From contig QHVR01000125.1 of NCBI GenBank assembly GCA_003223595.1, positions 1 to 14,655 of the forward strand: 14,655 nucleotides of DNA. Reading direction: 5' to 3'. Numbering within the stretch: position 1 is the stretch's first letter; each line of letters begins with the position of its first letter. The position numbers and the translations under genes were made by a program. This document shows, in pieces, positions 8,558-14,655 of this stretch. Source of the DNA: Acidobacteriota bacterium. Lineage in GTDB: Bacteria; Acidobacteriota; Terriglobia; Terriglobales; Acidobacteriaceae. Below the pieces are notes generated by a model. The model ran no database searches. It worked only from the letters and a program-made list of their open reading frames with translations, and was not told the DNA's origin.

Positions 8558-8645
8558 CCGCCAAAACCCGCCTTAAACCAATCGGTACAGGGCTATTGGG
8601 CGGTGCGGCCGTACGAATGAAGCTCCGACTTGGCGAATACAGCGT

Positions 8646-8891
8646 ATGATGAAGGTGATGCCCTACATCTCGGAACACCTCAGCAGCCTTCGCCAGGAAA
8701 TCGCGGATTTACGCAAACTCAACGCCCACTTTGCGGAAAAGACCGGACACAACGAATTTGATCAGACGGCTCTGGAACTGCGCACCAACCGGCTGCGCGA
8801 GATCAAGCAGGAATTATCCAAGATGCTAGCTCGTCCCGATGATCCGAGCGTGTGGTGGGAGCGGTCCCGGCGGTCGCAAATCGCGGAATAG
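8646..8891 (+). CDS. Small coiled-coil protein, unknown function
   Basis: The 81-residue soluble protein has no signal peptide and no cysteine. Residues about 6-62 are strongly helical and charged (SEHLSSLRQEIADLRKLNAH, LELRTNRLREIKQELSKML) with leucines at heptad-like spacing, so a coiled coil or two-helix hairpin is likely. A short tail ends in DDPSVWWERSRRSQ. Three possible ATG starts exist (8646, 8649, 8658) and none has a good Shine-Dalgarno sequence; I give the longest. The codon use and charge pattern look like a real gene, and small proteins of this kind occur in Acidobacteria, but I do not recognise a named family. It stands alone, with a terminator about 85 bases downstream. Confidence 0.62.
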   Translation: MMKVMPYISEHLSSLRQEIADLRKLNAHFAEKTGHNEFDQTALELRTNRLREIKQELSKMLARPDDPSVWWERSRRSQIAE

Positions 8892-8975
8892 GTCCGAGGC
8901 CCTTCGCCGCGTGTAGTAGGGATGCATTTCCGGATATCCTGCAAATCAAGAACCCACGCTAATCGCGTAACCAGG

Positions 8976-9004
8976 GCGAGGCCAGCGTGGAGCCCTCGCT
9001 TTTT
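8976..9004 (+). terminator. Probable intrinsic terminator after the coiled-coil gene
   Basis: GCGAGG (8976-8981) pairs with CCTCGC (8994-8999), followed by five T residues (9000-9004). The 12-base loop can close further through GC pairs with one bulge. A second stem overlaps it: CCACGCT (8954-8960) with AGCGTGG (8984-8990), which sits in the terminator loop. Confidence 0.65.
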
Positions 9005-9101
9005 CCCTCGTTCTCCGTTAGCCGTTCGAGATTATTCCAGAACTTTTTCTAGGTTCCTGCCGTACTTCCTCCAGCAGTAATCCCTTCGCAAGAGAGGTCT
9101 C

Positions 9102-9602
9102 ATGATGCGAGCTTACGGTCTGCCCCTGTTTGGGGCTGTATTGTGCGCCGTCTTATTCGTCTCATTCGCAGAGGCGCAATCGGTACCTCCGCTCGACAAG
9201 ATCCAGAATCAGGCCGAACTGGACCGTGCGGGCGCGGCTCTGGATGCGGCCTTATTTGATTCCTACAACAAATGCGATTTGGACAGGTTCGCGTCGTTTT
9301 TCGTTGACGACGCGGAGTTCTATCACGATCAAGGCGGGGTCACTCTGGGTAAAACCACTCTGACCGACAGTGTTAAGAAGAATATCTGCGGTAAGGTTAC
9401 GCGAGAGCTCGTCTCGCTGAAGGTTTTCCCTATGAAGGGATACGGGATGCTGGAGACGGGGGTGCACCGGTTTCATCATCCCGGACACGAAGATACCGAA
9501 GGGGTCGGCGAAGGGCAGTTCATTCATCTCTGGCAATTCAAGGATGGAGCCTGGAAGGTCACGCGCGTAATCAGCTATGACCACCACGCGGCAGGGAAGT
9601 AG
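9102..9602 (+). CDS. Secreted NTF2/SnoaL-like (DUF4440-type) protein
   Basis: The 166-residue protein has a signal peptide (about residues 1-26, cleavage after AEA) and one domain of about 120 residues with the NTF2-like fold pattern. An N-terminal helix is followed by a cone strand motif, seen as DLDRFASFFVDDAEFYHDQG, then a loop GVTLGKTTLTDSVKKN, and a C-terminal pair of strands with GEGQFIHLWQFKDGAWKVTR. This is the DUF4440/SnoaL-like pattern, used by many unrelated small enzymes and binding proteins, so no reaction can be assigned. The His-rich segment HRFHHPGHED (about residues 121-130) could bind a metal. AGAGAGG before the ATG at 9102 supports the start; ATG at 9105 is the alternative. 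The gene is convergent with the glutaredoxin-like gene, with an 11-base gap and no obvious terminator between them. Confidence 0.82.
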   Translation: MMRAYGLPLFGAVLCAVLFVSFAEAQSVPPLDKIQNQAELDRAGAALDAALFDSYNKCDLDRFASFFVDDAEFYHDQGGVTLGKTTLTDSVKKNICGKVTRELVSLKVFPMKGYGMLETGVHRFHHPGHEDTEGVGEGQFIHLWQFKDGAWKVTRVISYDHHAAGK

Positions 9603-9613
9603 GGGAACTTCGG

Positions 9614-9859
9614 CTAACTGACCAGCTTACGCAGAAACTCCCGCTCGTCCATCCTGTACTTGAAGGCTTTCCGGCCATCAATGAAGACGACAGGGACTTC
9701 GTCGTTAAACTGACGGCGGAGTTCGGTATCGCCGTCGACGTCGATCTCGCTCCAAATGAAGGCGCCATGGCGCGAGAGCTTGGAAAGACTTTCCTTCACC
9801 ACTTCGCAGAGGTGGCATCCCTTCCTGGAATAAACCACGACGGTGCGAGGCTCTGGCAT
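9614..9859 (-). CDS. Glutaredoxin-like protein (thioredoxin fold, CxxC)
   Basis: The 81-residue protein has the compact thioredoxin fold: strand TVVVYSRKG, active site C15-HL-C18, a helix VVKESLSKL, strand IWSEIDVDGD, and the cis-proline motif VPVVFIDG (about residues 55-62). It ends in a charged helix DEREFLRKLVS. This is the size and motif order of the glutaredoxin-like (DUF836-type) family, thought to be thiol-disulfide oxidoreductases in the cytoplasm. A longer frame with a TTG start at 9904 exists, but the extra residues do not fit the family. The chosen ATG has no Shine-Dalgarno sequence; instead TACAAT sits 8 bases upstream, as for a leaderless mRNA. The gene is divergent from the SDR gene, with 111 bases between the two start codons. 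Confidence 0.85.
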   Translation of the reverse strand: MPEPRTVVVYSRKGCHLCEVVKESLSKLSRHGAFIWSEIDVDGDTELRRQFNDEVPVVFIDGRKAFKYRMDEREFLRKLVS

Positions 9860-9867
9860 GCGCGGGC

Positions 9868-9873
9868 ATTGTA
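9868..9873 (-). promoter_or_regulatory. Putative -10 element of a leaderless promoter, glutaredoxin-like gene
   Basis: On the minus strand TACAAT lies exactly 8 bases before the ATG at 9859, which would put the transcription start on or next to the start codon. A possible -35, TGGAAA, lies 18 bases upstream (9897-9892). Confidence 0.45.
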
Positions 9874-9956
9874 GCTCGAAAAAACCAACAATTTCCAGAG
9901 GCAAAAGCGCCAGTCGTCGGGCGGGGTATATGCCCCTGCCCGGACGAGTAAGGCAT

Positions 9957-9962
9957 TAGAAT
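9957..9962 (+). promoter_or_regulatory. Putative -10 element of a leaderless promoter, SDR gene
   Basis: TAGAAT lies exactly 8 bases before the ATG at 9971, as for the divergent glutaredoxin-like gene. No good -35 is seen. The alternative reading is a weak ribosome site in AGGCGG. Confidence 0.4.
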
Positions 9963-9970
9963 AGGCGGCT

Positions 9971-10741
9971 ATGCCAGACCTTCTCGCAAAGCCGCTTCAT
10001 GGCAAAACGGTGTTGATCACGGGGGCCGCCAAGCGCCTCGGGAAGGCATCGGCGCTTCGGCTGGCTCAGGCCGGAGCCGATGTGGCGATCACCTTTCTCA
10101 GGTCGGCCAGAGAGGCGCGCGAAACCGTGGTCGAGCTATCGGGTTTGGGCGTGCGGGCATTCGCGTTGCGCTGCGACGTGACGGATGAAACCCAGGTTCG
10201 GCAGATGATGAAAGATGCTGGCCGGGAGTTAGGGCGTATTGACGTTTTGATCAATAATGCCGCGAACTACGAAACCGTGGAATTCGAGAAATTGACCTTG
10301 TCTCAGTGGGATGCCATGTTCGCCTCCAACACGCGCGGGCCTTTTCTGGTCTCGCGGGAGGCGCTGAAGTGGCTGCGCCGCGATCGCGGGAAGGGCTCTG
10401 GACCGCTCGAAGCCAAGATCATCAACCTGGGATCTCTGGGCGGGACCAGGCCATGGGCGACGCACGCGCATTACTGCTCGTCCAAAGCCGGGCTGCACAT
10501 GCTGACCAAAGTCATGGCAAAAGCATTGGCGCCCGAGATTGCCGTCAATGCGGTCGCGCCCGGAATGATCGATTTGGGCGAGAAGTCCGCCGCCGCATTT
10601 ATGCGGCGGATGGCCAAAGAGACTCCCATGCGGCGCAACGGCCGGGGAGAGGAGATTGCCGAGGCCGTGCTGTTTTTCGCTACCGCTCCGCAATTCATCA
10701 CCGGGCAGATTCTCACAGTCGACGGCGGCCTCGGGTTGTAG
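9971..10741 (+). CDS. Short-chain dehydrogenase/reductase, pteridine-reductase-like
   Basis: The 256-residue NAD(P)H-dependent oxidoreductase is of the classical SDR type. It shows the cofactor loop TGAAKRLG (17-24), DVTD (69-72), NNAA (95-98), a helix Asn at 120, catalytic Ser155 (INLGSLGG), Tyr168 and Lys172 (YCSSK), then VNAVAPGMI (192-200) and the usual C-terminal FITGQILTVDGGLGL. The TGxxxRxG form of the first loop, in place of TGxxxGxG, is the mark of pteridine reductases (PTR1/FolM), so reduction of dihydropterins or dihydrofolate is a reasonable guess; FabG-like or other substrates cannot be excluded. It runs convergent with the DUF4242 gene, with a 3-base gap, so the two transcripts overlap at their ends. 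Confidence 0.87.
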   Translation: MPDLLAKPLHGKTVLITGAAKRLGKASALRLAQAGADVAITFLRSAREARETVVELSGLGVRAFALRCDVTDETQVRQMMKDAGRELGRIDVLINNAANYETVEFEKLTLSQWDAMFASNTRGPFLVSREALKWLRRDRGKGSGPLEAKIINLGSLGGTRPWATHAHYCSSKAGLHMLTKVMAKALAPEIAVNAVAPGMIDLGEKSAAAFMRRMAKETPMRRNGRGEEIAEAVLFFATAPQFITGQILTVDGGLGL

Positions 10742-10744
10742 TGC

Positions 10745-11020
10745 TTAAGCTTCCGCCGAGGTGGGATCGATCATCAGCTTCACTTCCGAAATACGATTCG
10801 CGGGAAAGCCTCCCTGGCGGGCGTGTTCCTTCACCATCTCCTCGTTGGGCGCGATGTAAACGCAGTAGATCTTGTCCTGGGTCACGTAGCTCTGCACCCA
10901 TTGGATCTTGGGCCCGAGAGTATTGAGGACGCTGCAGGATTTCTGGGAAATCGCAATCACCTGGTCCGGTGTGACATCGCCAATTTTAGGAATATCGCGC
11001 TCAATCACGTACTTCGGCAT
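10745..11020 (-). CDS. DUF4242 domain protein
   Basis: The 91-residue protein is a single DUF4242 domain. Typical elements are MPKYVIERDIPKIGDVT at the N-terminus, SQKSCSVLNTLGPKIQWVQS, YVTQDKIYCVYIAPNEEMVK, EHARQGGFPANRISEVK and the final MIDPTSAE. The fold is a ferredoxin-like dimeric barrel; an actinobacterial relative (SCO4226 of Streptomyces coelicolor) has been described as nickel-binding. The cellular role is not established. GGAGG 5 bases before the ATG supports the start. It is a single-gene unit, divergent from glmU (107 bases between starts) and convergent with the SDR gene. Confidence 0.9.
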   Translation of the reverse strand: MPKYVIERDIPKIGDVTPDQVIAISQKSCSVLNTLGPKIQWVQSYVTQDKIYCVYIAPNEEMVKEHARQGGFPANRISEVKLMIDPTSAEA

Positions 11021-11113
11021 GTTTCCTCCATTGCCTGGCAGAGCTTCATTGCGCTCGCCGTCGCAAGATTGTAGGACAGGATTCCTGAAATAGCCATCGC
11101 TGCGGACTCAAGG

Positions 11114-11119
11114 TATATT
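11114..11119 (+). promoter_or_regulatory. Putative -10 element of a leaderless promoter, glmU
   Basis: TATATT lies exactly 8 bases before the glmU ATG at 11128, and no Shine-Dalgarno sequence is present. The -35 region has no good match to consensus. Confidence 0.5.
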
Positions 11120-11127
11120 GAGTTCGA

Positions 11128-12588
11128 ATGAAGAAATCTACAGCAAAGTCCTCCGCTTCGGCTAAGTTGACCTCGATCCCGAACGGCTCTGCCGCACCGC
11201 GGATCGCAATTGCAATTATGGCTGCGGGCAAGGGAACCAGGCTCAAATCGCAAATACCTAAAGTGTTACATGAGGTCGGGGGGAAGCCGTTGCTGGAGCA
11301 CGTCATTCGCGCGGCGGCAAGTGTTGTGGGGGCGAGCGACGTGTACGCCATCGTCGGATATGAAGCCGATCGCGTGCGTGAGGCGGTGCGGCACACCGGC
11401 ATCAACTTTGTTTTGCAGGCCGAGCAGCGAGGAACTGGGCACGCGTTGATGATGGCGGCTGACGCGTTGGCCAGGTACGACCACGTGATCGTGCTCTCCG
11501 GCGATGCTCCGATGATCACGGCCGCCACTATTGAAAGTTTGCGGGACTTTCATCTGCGAGAGCGCGCGGCCATGACTTTGCTCAGTGCGGAACTGGCAAA
11601 TCCGACCGGGTACGGCCGTGTTCTACACAAGAAGCCAGGCAGCCCCGAGGTGCGCGAGATTGTGGAAGAAAAGGCCGCGACTGCCTCACAAAAGAAAATT
11701 CGGGAGATCAATTCCGGCTTCTACGTCTTTGATGTGAAGGCGCTCTACTCGAACATTGGACAGCTATCGACGGACAATCTCCACGCCGAGTATTACCTGA
11801 CCGACATGGCGGAGGTGCTGCGCAGGCTGGGCAAACGAGTGGTCGCGTTTCCTACGGCGACTCCGAACGAGGTGCTGGGCGGGAATACGCGCGCGGAATT
11901 GGCGGCCATCGACCAGCAGATGCGGATATCGAAATGCCGGCAGTTGATGAGCGATGGGGTTTCCATTTTTTATCCCGAGACTTGCGTCATCGACGCTGAT
12001 GTGGAAATTGCGCCGGACACCGTGATTGAGCCGTATGTGCAGTTGCTCGGAAAGACGAAGATTGGCGGCGGTTGCAGAGTGCGGTCGTACTGCGTGATTC
12101 GCGACTCCGATGTTGGAGACAACGTGATGCTCCGGCCCGGTTGCATTATGGAGAAGGCGAAAATTGGGGCGGGAGCGATCATCGGCCCGTATTCGCATTT
12201 GCGGCCTGAGAGCGACATCGCCGAGGGTGCGCACGTGGGAAATTTCGTCGAGACGAAAAAGATCAAGCTGGGCAAGGGATCGAAGGCGAATCATCTTACA
12301 TATTTGGGTGACGCGGAGATCGGGGCTGGAGTCAACATTGGCGCAGGCACGATTACCTGCAATTATGACGGCGTGCATAAACACAAAACTGTCATAGAAG
12401 ACGATGTTTTCATTGGCAGCGACAGCACGCTGGTTGCGCCGGTACGAATCGGGAAGAGAGCCTATGTCGGGGCGGCATCATGCATCACGGACGACGTGCC
12501 GGAGGATTCGCTGGCCGTCGGTCGCGGCCGACAGGTTGTGAAGGAAGGCTGGGCGCGCCAGAAGAGGGAAGAGCGGGCTAAGAAGTAA
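11128..12588 (+). CDS. glmU: Bifunctional GlmU: GlcN-1-P acetyltransferase / GlcNAc-1-P uridyltransferase
   Basis: The 486-residue enzyme makes UDP-GlcNAc for peptidoglycan and LPS by acetylating glucosamine-1-phosphate and then transferring UMP. The N-terminal uridyltransferase domain (about 25-255) has MAAGKGTRLKSQIPKVLH (31-48), QAEQRGTGHAL (97-107), LSGDAPMI (123-130, usually LYGDVPL), NPTGYGRV (158-165), EIVEEKAAT and AEYYLTD. The left-handed beta-helix domain (about 280-470) shows hexapeptide repeats, RPGCIMEKAKIGAGAIIGPY, FVETKK, and NHLTYLGD with the catalytic His at 389, then GAGTITCNYDG. It ends in a basic tail. A Ser/Ala/Lys-rich extension of about 24 residues precedes the first strand; the next ATG (11218) would cut into the P-loop strand and is excluded. 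It is a single-gene unit ending at a shared bidirectional hairpin. Confidence 0.96.
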   Translation: MKKSTAKSSASAKLTSIPNGSAAPRIAIAIMAAGKGTRLKSQIPKVLHEVGGKPLLEHVIRAAASVVGASDVYAIVGYEADRVREAVRHTGINFVLQAEQRGTGHALMMAADALARYDHVIVLSGDAPMITAATIESLRDFHLRERAAMTLLSAELANPTGYGRVLHKKPGSPEVREIVEEKAATASQKKIREINSGFYVFDVKALYSNIGQLSTDNLHAEYYLTDMAEVLRRLGKRVVAFPTATPNEVLGGNTRAELAAIDQQMRISKCRQLMSDGVSIFYPETCVIDADVEIAPDTVIEPYVQLLGKTKIGGGCRVRSYCVIRDSDVGDNVMLRPGCIMEKAKIGAGAIIGPYSHLRPESDIAEGAHVGNFVETKKIKLGKGSKANHLTYLGDAEIGAGVNIGAGTITCNYDGVHKHKTVIEDDVFIGSDSTLVAPVRIGKRAYVGAASCITDDVPEDSLAVGRGRQVVKEGWARQKREERAKK

Positions 12589-12641
12589 GAGCGCTGGGCA
12601 CAATGAAGCTGGGCTAGCGATGATTGTGAGGAGTACTCCAA

Positions 12642-12678
12642 CAAGAAAGGCACCGAGAGTTTCTCAGTGCCTTTCTTG
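12642..12678. terminator. Bidirectional hairpin terminator between glmU and the convergent secreted-protein gene
   Basis: CAAGAAAGGCAC (12642-12653) and GTGCCTTTCTTG (12667-12678) form a perfect 12-bp stem, extended after one mismatch by GAGA/TCTC with a 3-base loop. One arm is A-rich and the other T-rich, so it can end transcription both ways. The TGA stop of the minus-strand gene (12666-12664) and its last codons lie inside the structure. Confidence 0.85.
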
Positions 12679-13608
12679 CGACGCCTTCAGCGGTTCAGCG
12701 CGACACCGCATCAGCGACTGGAACTGTTGGTCGTTGGCCTTGAAATGGACTCCCAGGTTGGAGCCGTCGGCATCGACTGTGGTGTTGTCGATGGCGACTT
12801 TCTCGGGTGGAGTTGCACTCATCTTCTTGTAGAGAATGCCAGCCTTCACCAACGACGACATGGTGCTGGCGGTCATCGAGTCCGAAGTGACGACGGTTAA
12901 ATCGAAATTCACTCCGCTATTGAAATTCATGGTGTAGCGCGAGCCGACCAGGCGCTTTTTCACGGTTTCGTAATCGGCGATCTTGGATGCGTCACCCAGG
13001 GCGGAGCGCATCATGTTCTGCGTGCCTTGCTGATCGAGGATGCTCCAGACCGGGGCAGAATCCACGCTGCTCATCATATCGGCCATAGTGCCGTTGGTGT
13101 CGAGGCCGAGCGTCTGGCCATCACGCGTGTCCAGGGCCGCGCGGATCGCGGTCGAGTCGCCGAACAACAGGGTACTGTCGTCGAGGAAACTCATCATGAA
13201 GCCGCCGTCCATCGGATAGATGTAGGAGTTGTTGTATTTCTTAGGGACATATTTCTGCAGCTTCATCTTCTTCAGCACGGCCTTCATATTGAAGGGACCG
13301 GCGGCGACGCCGACTCCCTTAACGCCCTGCTTGCCCGAGCGGAAGGAGGCGAAGGTGAGCGTGTCCACGTCTTTCTCGGGATCAATACCGATGCCCTTCA
13401 GCGCGCTTTCAAATTGCTTGATGTTATCCGGCATCAGTTGCTGCTTCAGCGCCATGGCCGTCGGCGAGTCTTTCAGAGAGCGGTAGTCCACTGAGATCAA
13501 TTGCAGGAGATCGGCAGGCATACACGATCTCGCCGAAGAGTTCAGGGGCATGGCGTAAGCCATAGTTGCCATCAGCAGGGAAGCCAGACAAATCTTTAGA
13601 AGTCTCAT
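12664..13608 (-). CDS. Secreted protein of unknown function
   Basis: The 314-residue protein has a signal peptide (MRLLKICLASLLMATMAYAM, cleavage near residue 19-20). The mature part is mixed alpha/beta: PADLLQLISVDYRSLKDSPT, a motif GIGIDPEKDVDTLTFASF (73-90) that recalls DUF3352-type surface proteins, KGVGVAAGPFN, a repeat-like Met-rich segment, and VAIDNTTVDADGSNLGVHFK near the end. No catalytic motif is visible and I do not recognise a named family with certainty. The start at 13608 is chosen over an upstream in-frame ATG at 13650 because GAGGCGTT precedes it and the signal peptide begins there. The stop codon lies inside the terminator hairpin shared with glmU. The 5' region (13609-13730) is AT-richer than its surroundings, which fits a promoter, but no clear hexamer pair is seen. 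Confidence 0.78.
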   Translation of the reverse strand: MRLLKICLASLLMATMAYAMPLNSSARSCMPADLLQLISVDYRSLKDSPTAMALKQQLMPDNIKQFESALKGIGIDPEKDVDTLTFASFRSGKQGVKGVGVAAGPFNMKAVLKKMKLQKYVPKKYNNSYIYPMDGGFMMSFLDDSTLLFGDSTAIRAALDTRDGQTLGLDTNGTMADMMSSVDSAPVWSILDQQGTQNMMRSALGDASKIADYETVKKRLVGSRYTMNFNSGVNFDLTVVTSDSMTASTMSSLVKAGILYKKMSATPPEKVAIDNTTVDADGSNLGVHFKANDQQFQSLMRCRAEPLKASQERH

Positions 13609-13736
13609 AACGCCTCGTGTCAGGAAATAATCAGGTTTGCGGGCACCCATAGTTGGATGCGCGCTCAGGCCTTGTCGTTAGTGGAACGCTATATTCTATT
13701 TTACTTGCAAGCGGATAGAAGGAAACAAAAGGCCAA

Positions 13737-13757
13737 GACCCATTGCCAAATCGGGTC
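13737..13757 (-). terminator. Possible weak terminator of the FTCD gene
   Basis: GACCC (13737-13741) pairs with GGGTC (13753-13757), extended inward by ATT/AAT with one bulge and a 4-base loop. On the minus strand it is followed by an imperfect T-rich stretch (CTTTTGTTT). It lies about 45 bases after the stop codon of the gene ending at 13801. Confidence 0.4.
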
Positions 13758-13800
13758 CGGCGCCTCCTTCAGATGGTAGAGGCATAGCCTAGCGAAATCT

Positions 13801-14655
13801 CTACGAACGCAGTCGGCTGGTGCGCTGACGTACCTCTGCAGCGAAGGCTCCGTCTTTTAGCGAGGCCAGATTGATTTCGACATTTGCCAAAGCCCCCGTA
13901 ATCGCGGCACGCGCCAAAGCCGAGGCGGTCGTTAGATCGGATTTCATGTTCGGATTAGTGATCGGCTCGAGCAGTTTCACCAGCTGCGCAACTTCGTAGG
14001 CCTTCTCGGCGACCCCCAGCGGGACGGCCGTCGCCTCTTTCAACGCCGCTTCGATCAGCCGTTCGCCGGATTTTTCGTCGGCTTTGGCTGCCTTATAGGC
14101 CTTCATCACGGAGTTGTAGGATTCCGCATCGGCATCGACGGCGGCCTTCAGTTCTTCGCGCAAGGGAGTCAGGCTGGCGATGGCGGCACTGAGTTGGGTT
14201 TCGTGCTGCTGATACGCCTTCTTGCCCCGCGACATGGATGCCACCATGACTGCAAGTCCGGCCGCCATAGCTCCTGCTGCGGCGGATGCGCTGCCGCCTC
14301 CCGGTGTGGCCGTCGGAGCGGCCAATTGCTCGACGAACGGCTCGACCCCGGCACGCAGACCACCCACCGCCATCTTGCCGCCCATCACCGCAGCCAGACG
14401 ATTTTCCAAAATCAGCGAAGAATCAAAGTTCTCTACCTGCAAAAACCATTCTGCTGCTTGCTCCAGAGCTTTCTTCGGGATCAACCCGACGATCTCGCTA
14501 GAAATGGGCATAACGCCGTAGCGCGCTGCTTCGCGTTTCACCATCTCGAATGCGCGATGAATGGGAGTCTGCTCAAAATCAGTGAGATTCATCGAGACTT
14601 GAGCCAGGCCGCGCACCAGGAAGCCCGCGCCCTTGAGGAAGCGCATGCCGCCGCT
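13801..14655 (-). CDS. ftcD: Bifunctional glutamate formimidoyltransferase / formimidoyl-THF cyclodeaminase, C-terminal part (5' end outside window)
   Basis: The frame is open through the window edge; the ATG at 14646 is internal (the three preceding codons read Ser-Gly-Gly). The first about 95 residues are the C-terminal subdomain of the formiminotransferase: GLAQVSMNLTDFEQTPIHRA, EAARYGVMPISSEIVGLIPK and SLILENRL. A short linker leads into the cyclodeaminase domain with FVEQLAAPTATPGGGSASAA, MVASMSRGKK, a helical bundle, and ITNPNMKSDLTTASALARAA near the end. Together they transfer the formimino group from formiminoglutamate to tetrahydrofolate and deaminate it to 5,10-methenyl-THF, the last steps of one histidine degradation route. 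Many bacteria encode the two parts separately; here they are fused as in animals. No other hut gene is in the window. Confidence 0.92.
   Translation of the reverse strand, partial: SGGMRFLKGAGFLVRGLAQVSMNLTDFEQTPIHRAFEMVKREAARYGVMPISSEIVGLIPKKALEQAAEWFLQVENFDSSLILENRLAAVMGGKMAVGGLRAGVEPFVEQLAAPTATPGGGSASAAAGAMAAGLAVMVASMSRGKKAYQQHETQLSAAIASLTPLREELKAAVDADAESYNSVMKAYKAAKADEKSGERLIEAALKEATAVPLGVAEKAYEVAQLVKLLEPITNPNMKSDLTTASALARAAITGALANVEINLASLKDGAFAAEVRQRTSRLRS

Noticed and set aside
11764..12384. 206-codon minus-strand frame opposite glmU
   Set aside because: Shadow of the conserved hexapeptide-repeat region of glmU.
13027..13494. 155-codon plus-strand frame opposite the secreted 314-residue protein
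   Set aside because: Shadow frame without start signal; the opposite strand has a signal peptide and ribosome site.

Overview
The window reads as an ordinary chromosomal stretch from a moderately GC-rich Gram-negative bacterium, most likely an acidobacterium of the Terriglobia (Koribacter/Solibacter-like). That placement is an inference. It rests on the MacB/FtsX-type permease tail of the kind that is abundant in Acidobacteria, a hopanoid-associated HpnB glycosyltransferase, a DUF4242 protein, several secreted proteins of unknown function with clean signal peptides, and a fused membrane/spermidine-synthase-like protein. I see no phage, transposon, CRISPR array, tRNA or rRNA.

Layout. Positions 1-1181 hold the 3' part of an ABC-type permease, followed by hpnB (1229-2368). 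A small cysteine-rich protein (2401-2784) lies convergent to hpnB. The best regulated unit is the chaperonin operon groES-groEL (3194-5294). It has a sigma70-type promoter (TTGACA-18-TACAAT) overlapped by a near-perfect CIRCE operator (3075-3101), and it ends in a strong intrinsic terminator (5342-5372). Next come a membrane-anchored DUF6585-like protein (5608-6396) ending in a second, almost identical terminator hairpin, and a secreted Ala/Pro-linker protein on the minus strand (6562-7227) with its own terminator.

The middle holds a 5'-truncated spermidine-synthase-like membrane protein (about 7277-8557, called a pseudogene), a small coiled-coil protein (8646-8891), a secreted NTF2/SnoaL-like protein (9102-9602), a divergent pair consisting of a glutaredoxin-like protein (minus, 9614-9859) and a pteridine-reductase-type short-chain dehydrogenase (plus, 9971-10741), a DUF4242 protein (minus, 10745-11020) and glmU (11128-12588). 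The right end has a secreted protein of unknown function (minus, 12664-13608) that shares a bidirectional hairpin with glmU, and the C-terminal part of a bifunctional glutamate formimidoyltransferase/formimidoyl-THF cyclodeaminase (minus, 13801-14655).

The genes do not form one pathway. They are housekeeping (chaperonin, UDP-GlcNAc synthesis, hopanoid and folate/histidine metabolism) mixed with lineage-specific envelope and secreted proteins, mostly in single-gene transcription units. No convincing new multi-gene system is visible. The points most worth checking are the decapitated synthase-like gene, three genes whose -10 hexamer sits exactly 8 bases before ATG with no Shine-Dalgarno sequence (possible leaderless mRNAs), the duplicated terminator around the DUF6585 gene, overlapping alternative RNA stems at 8954-9004, and the Cys-cluster/SFPTSDPPS small protein.
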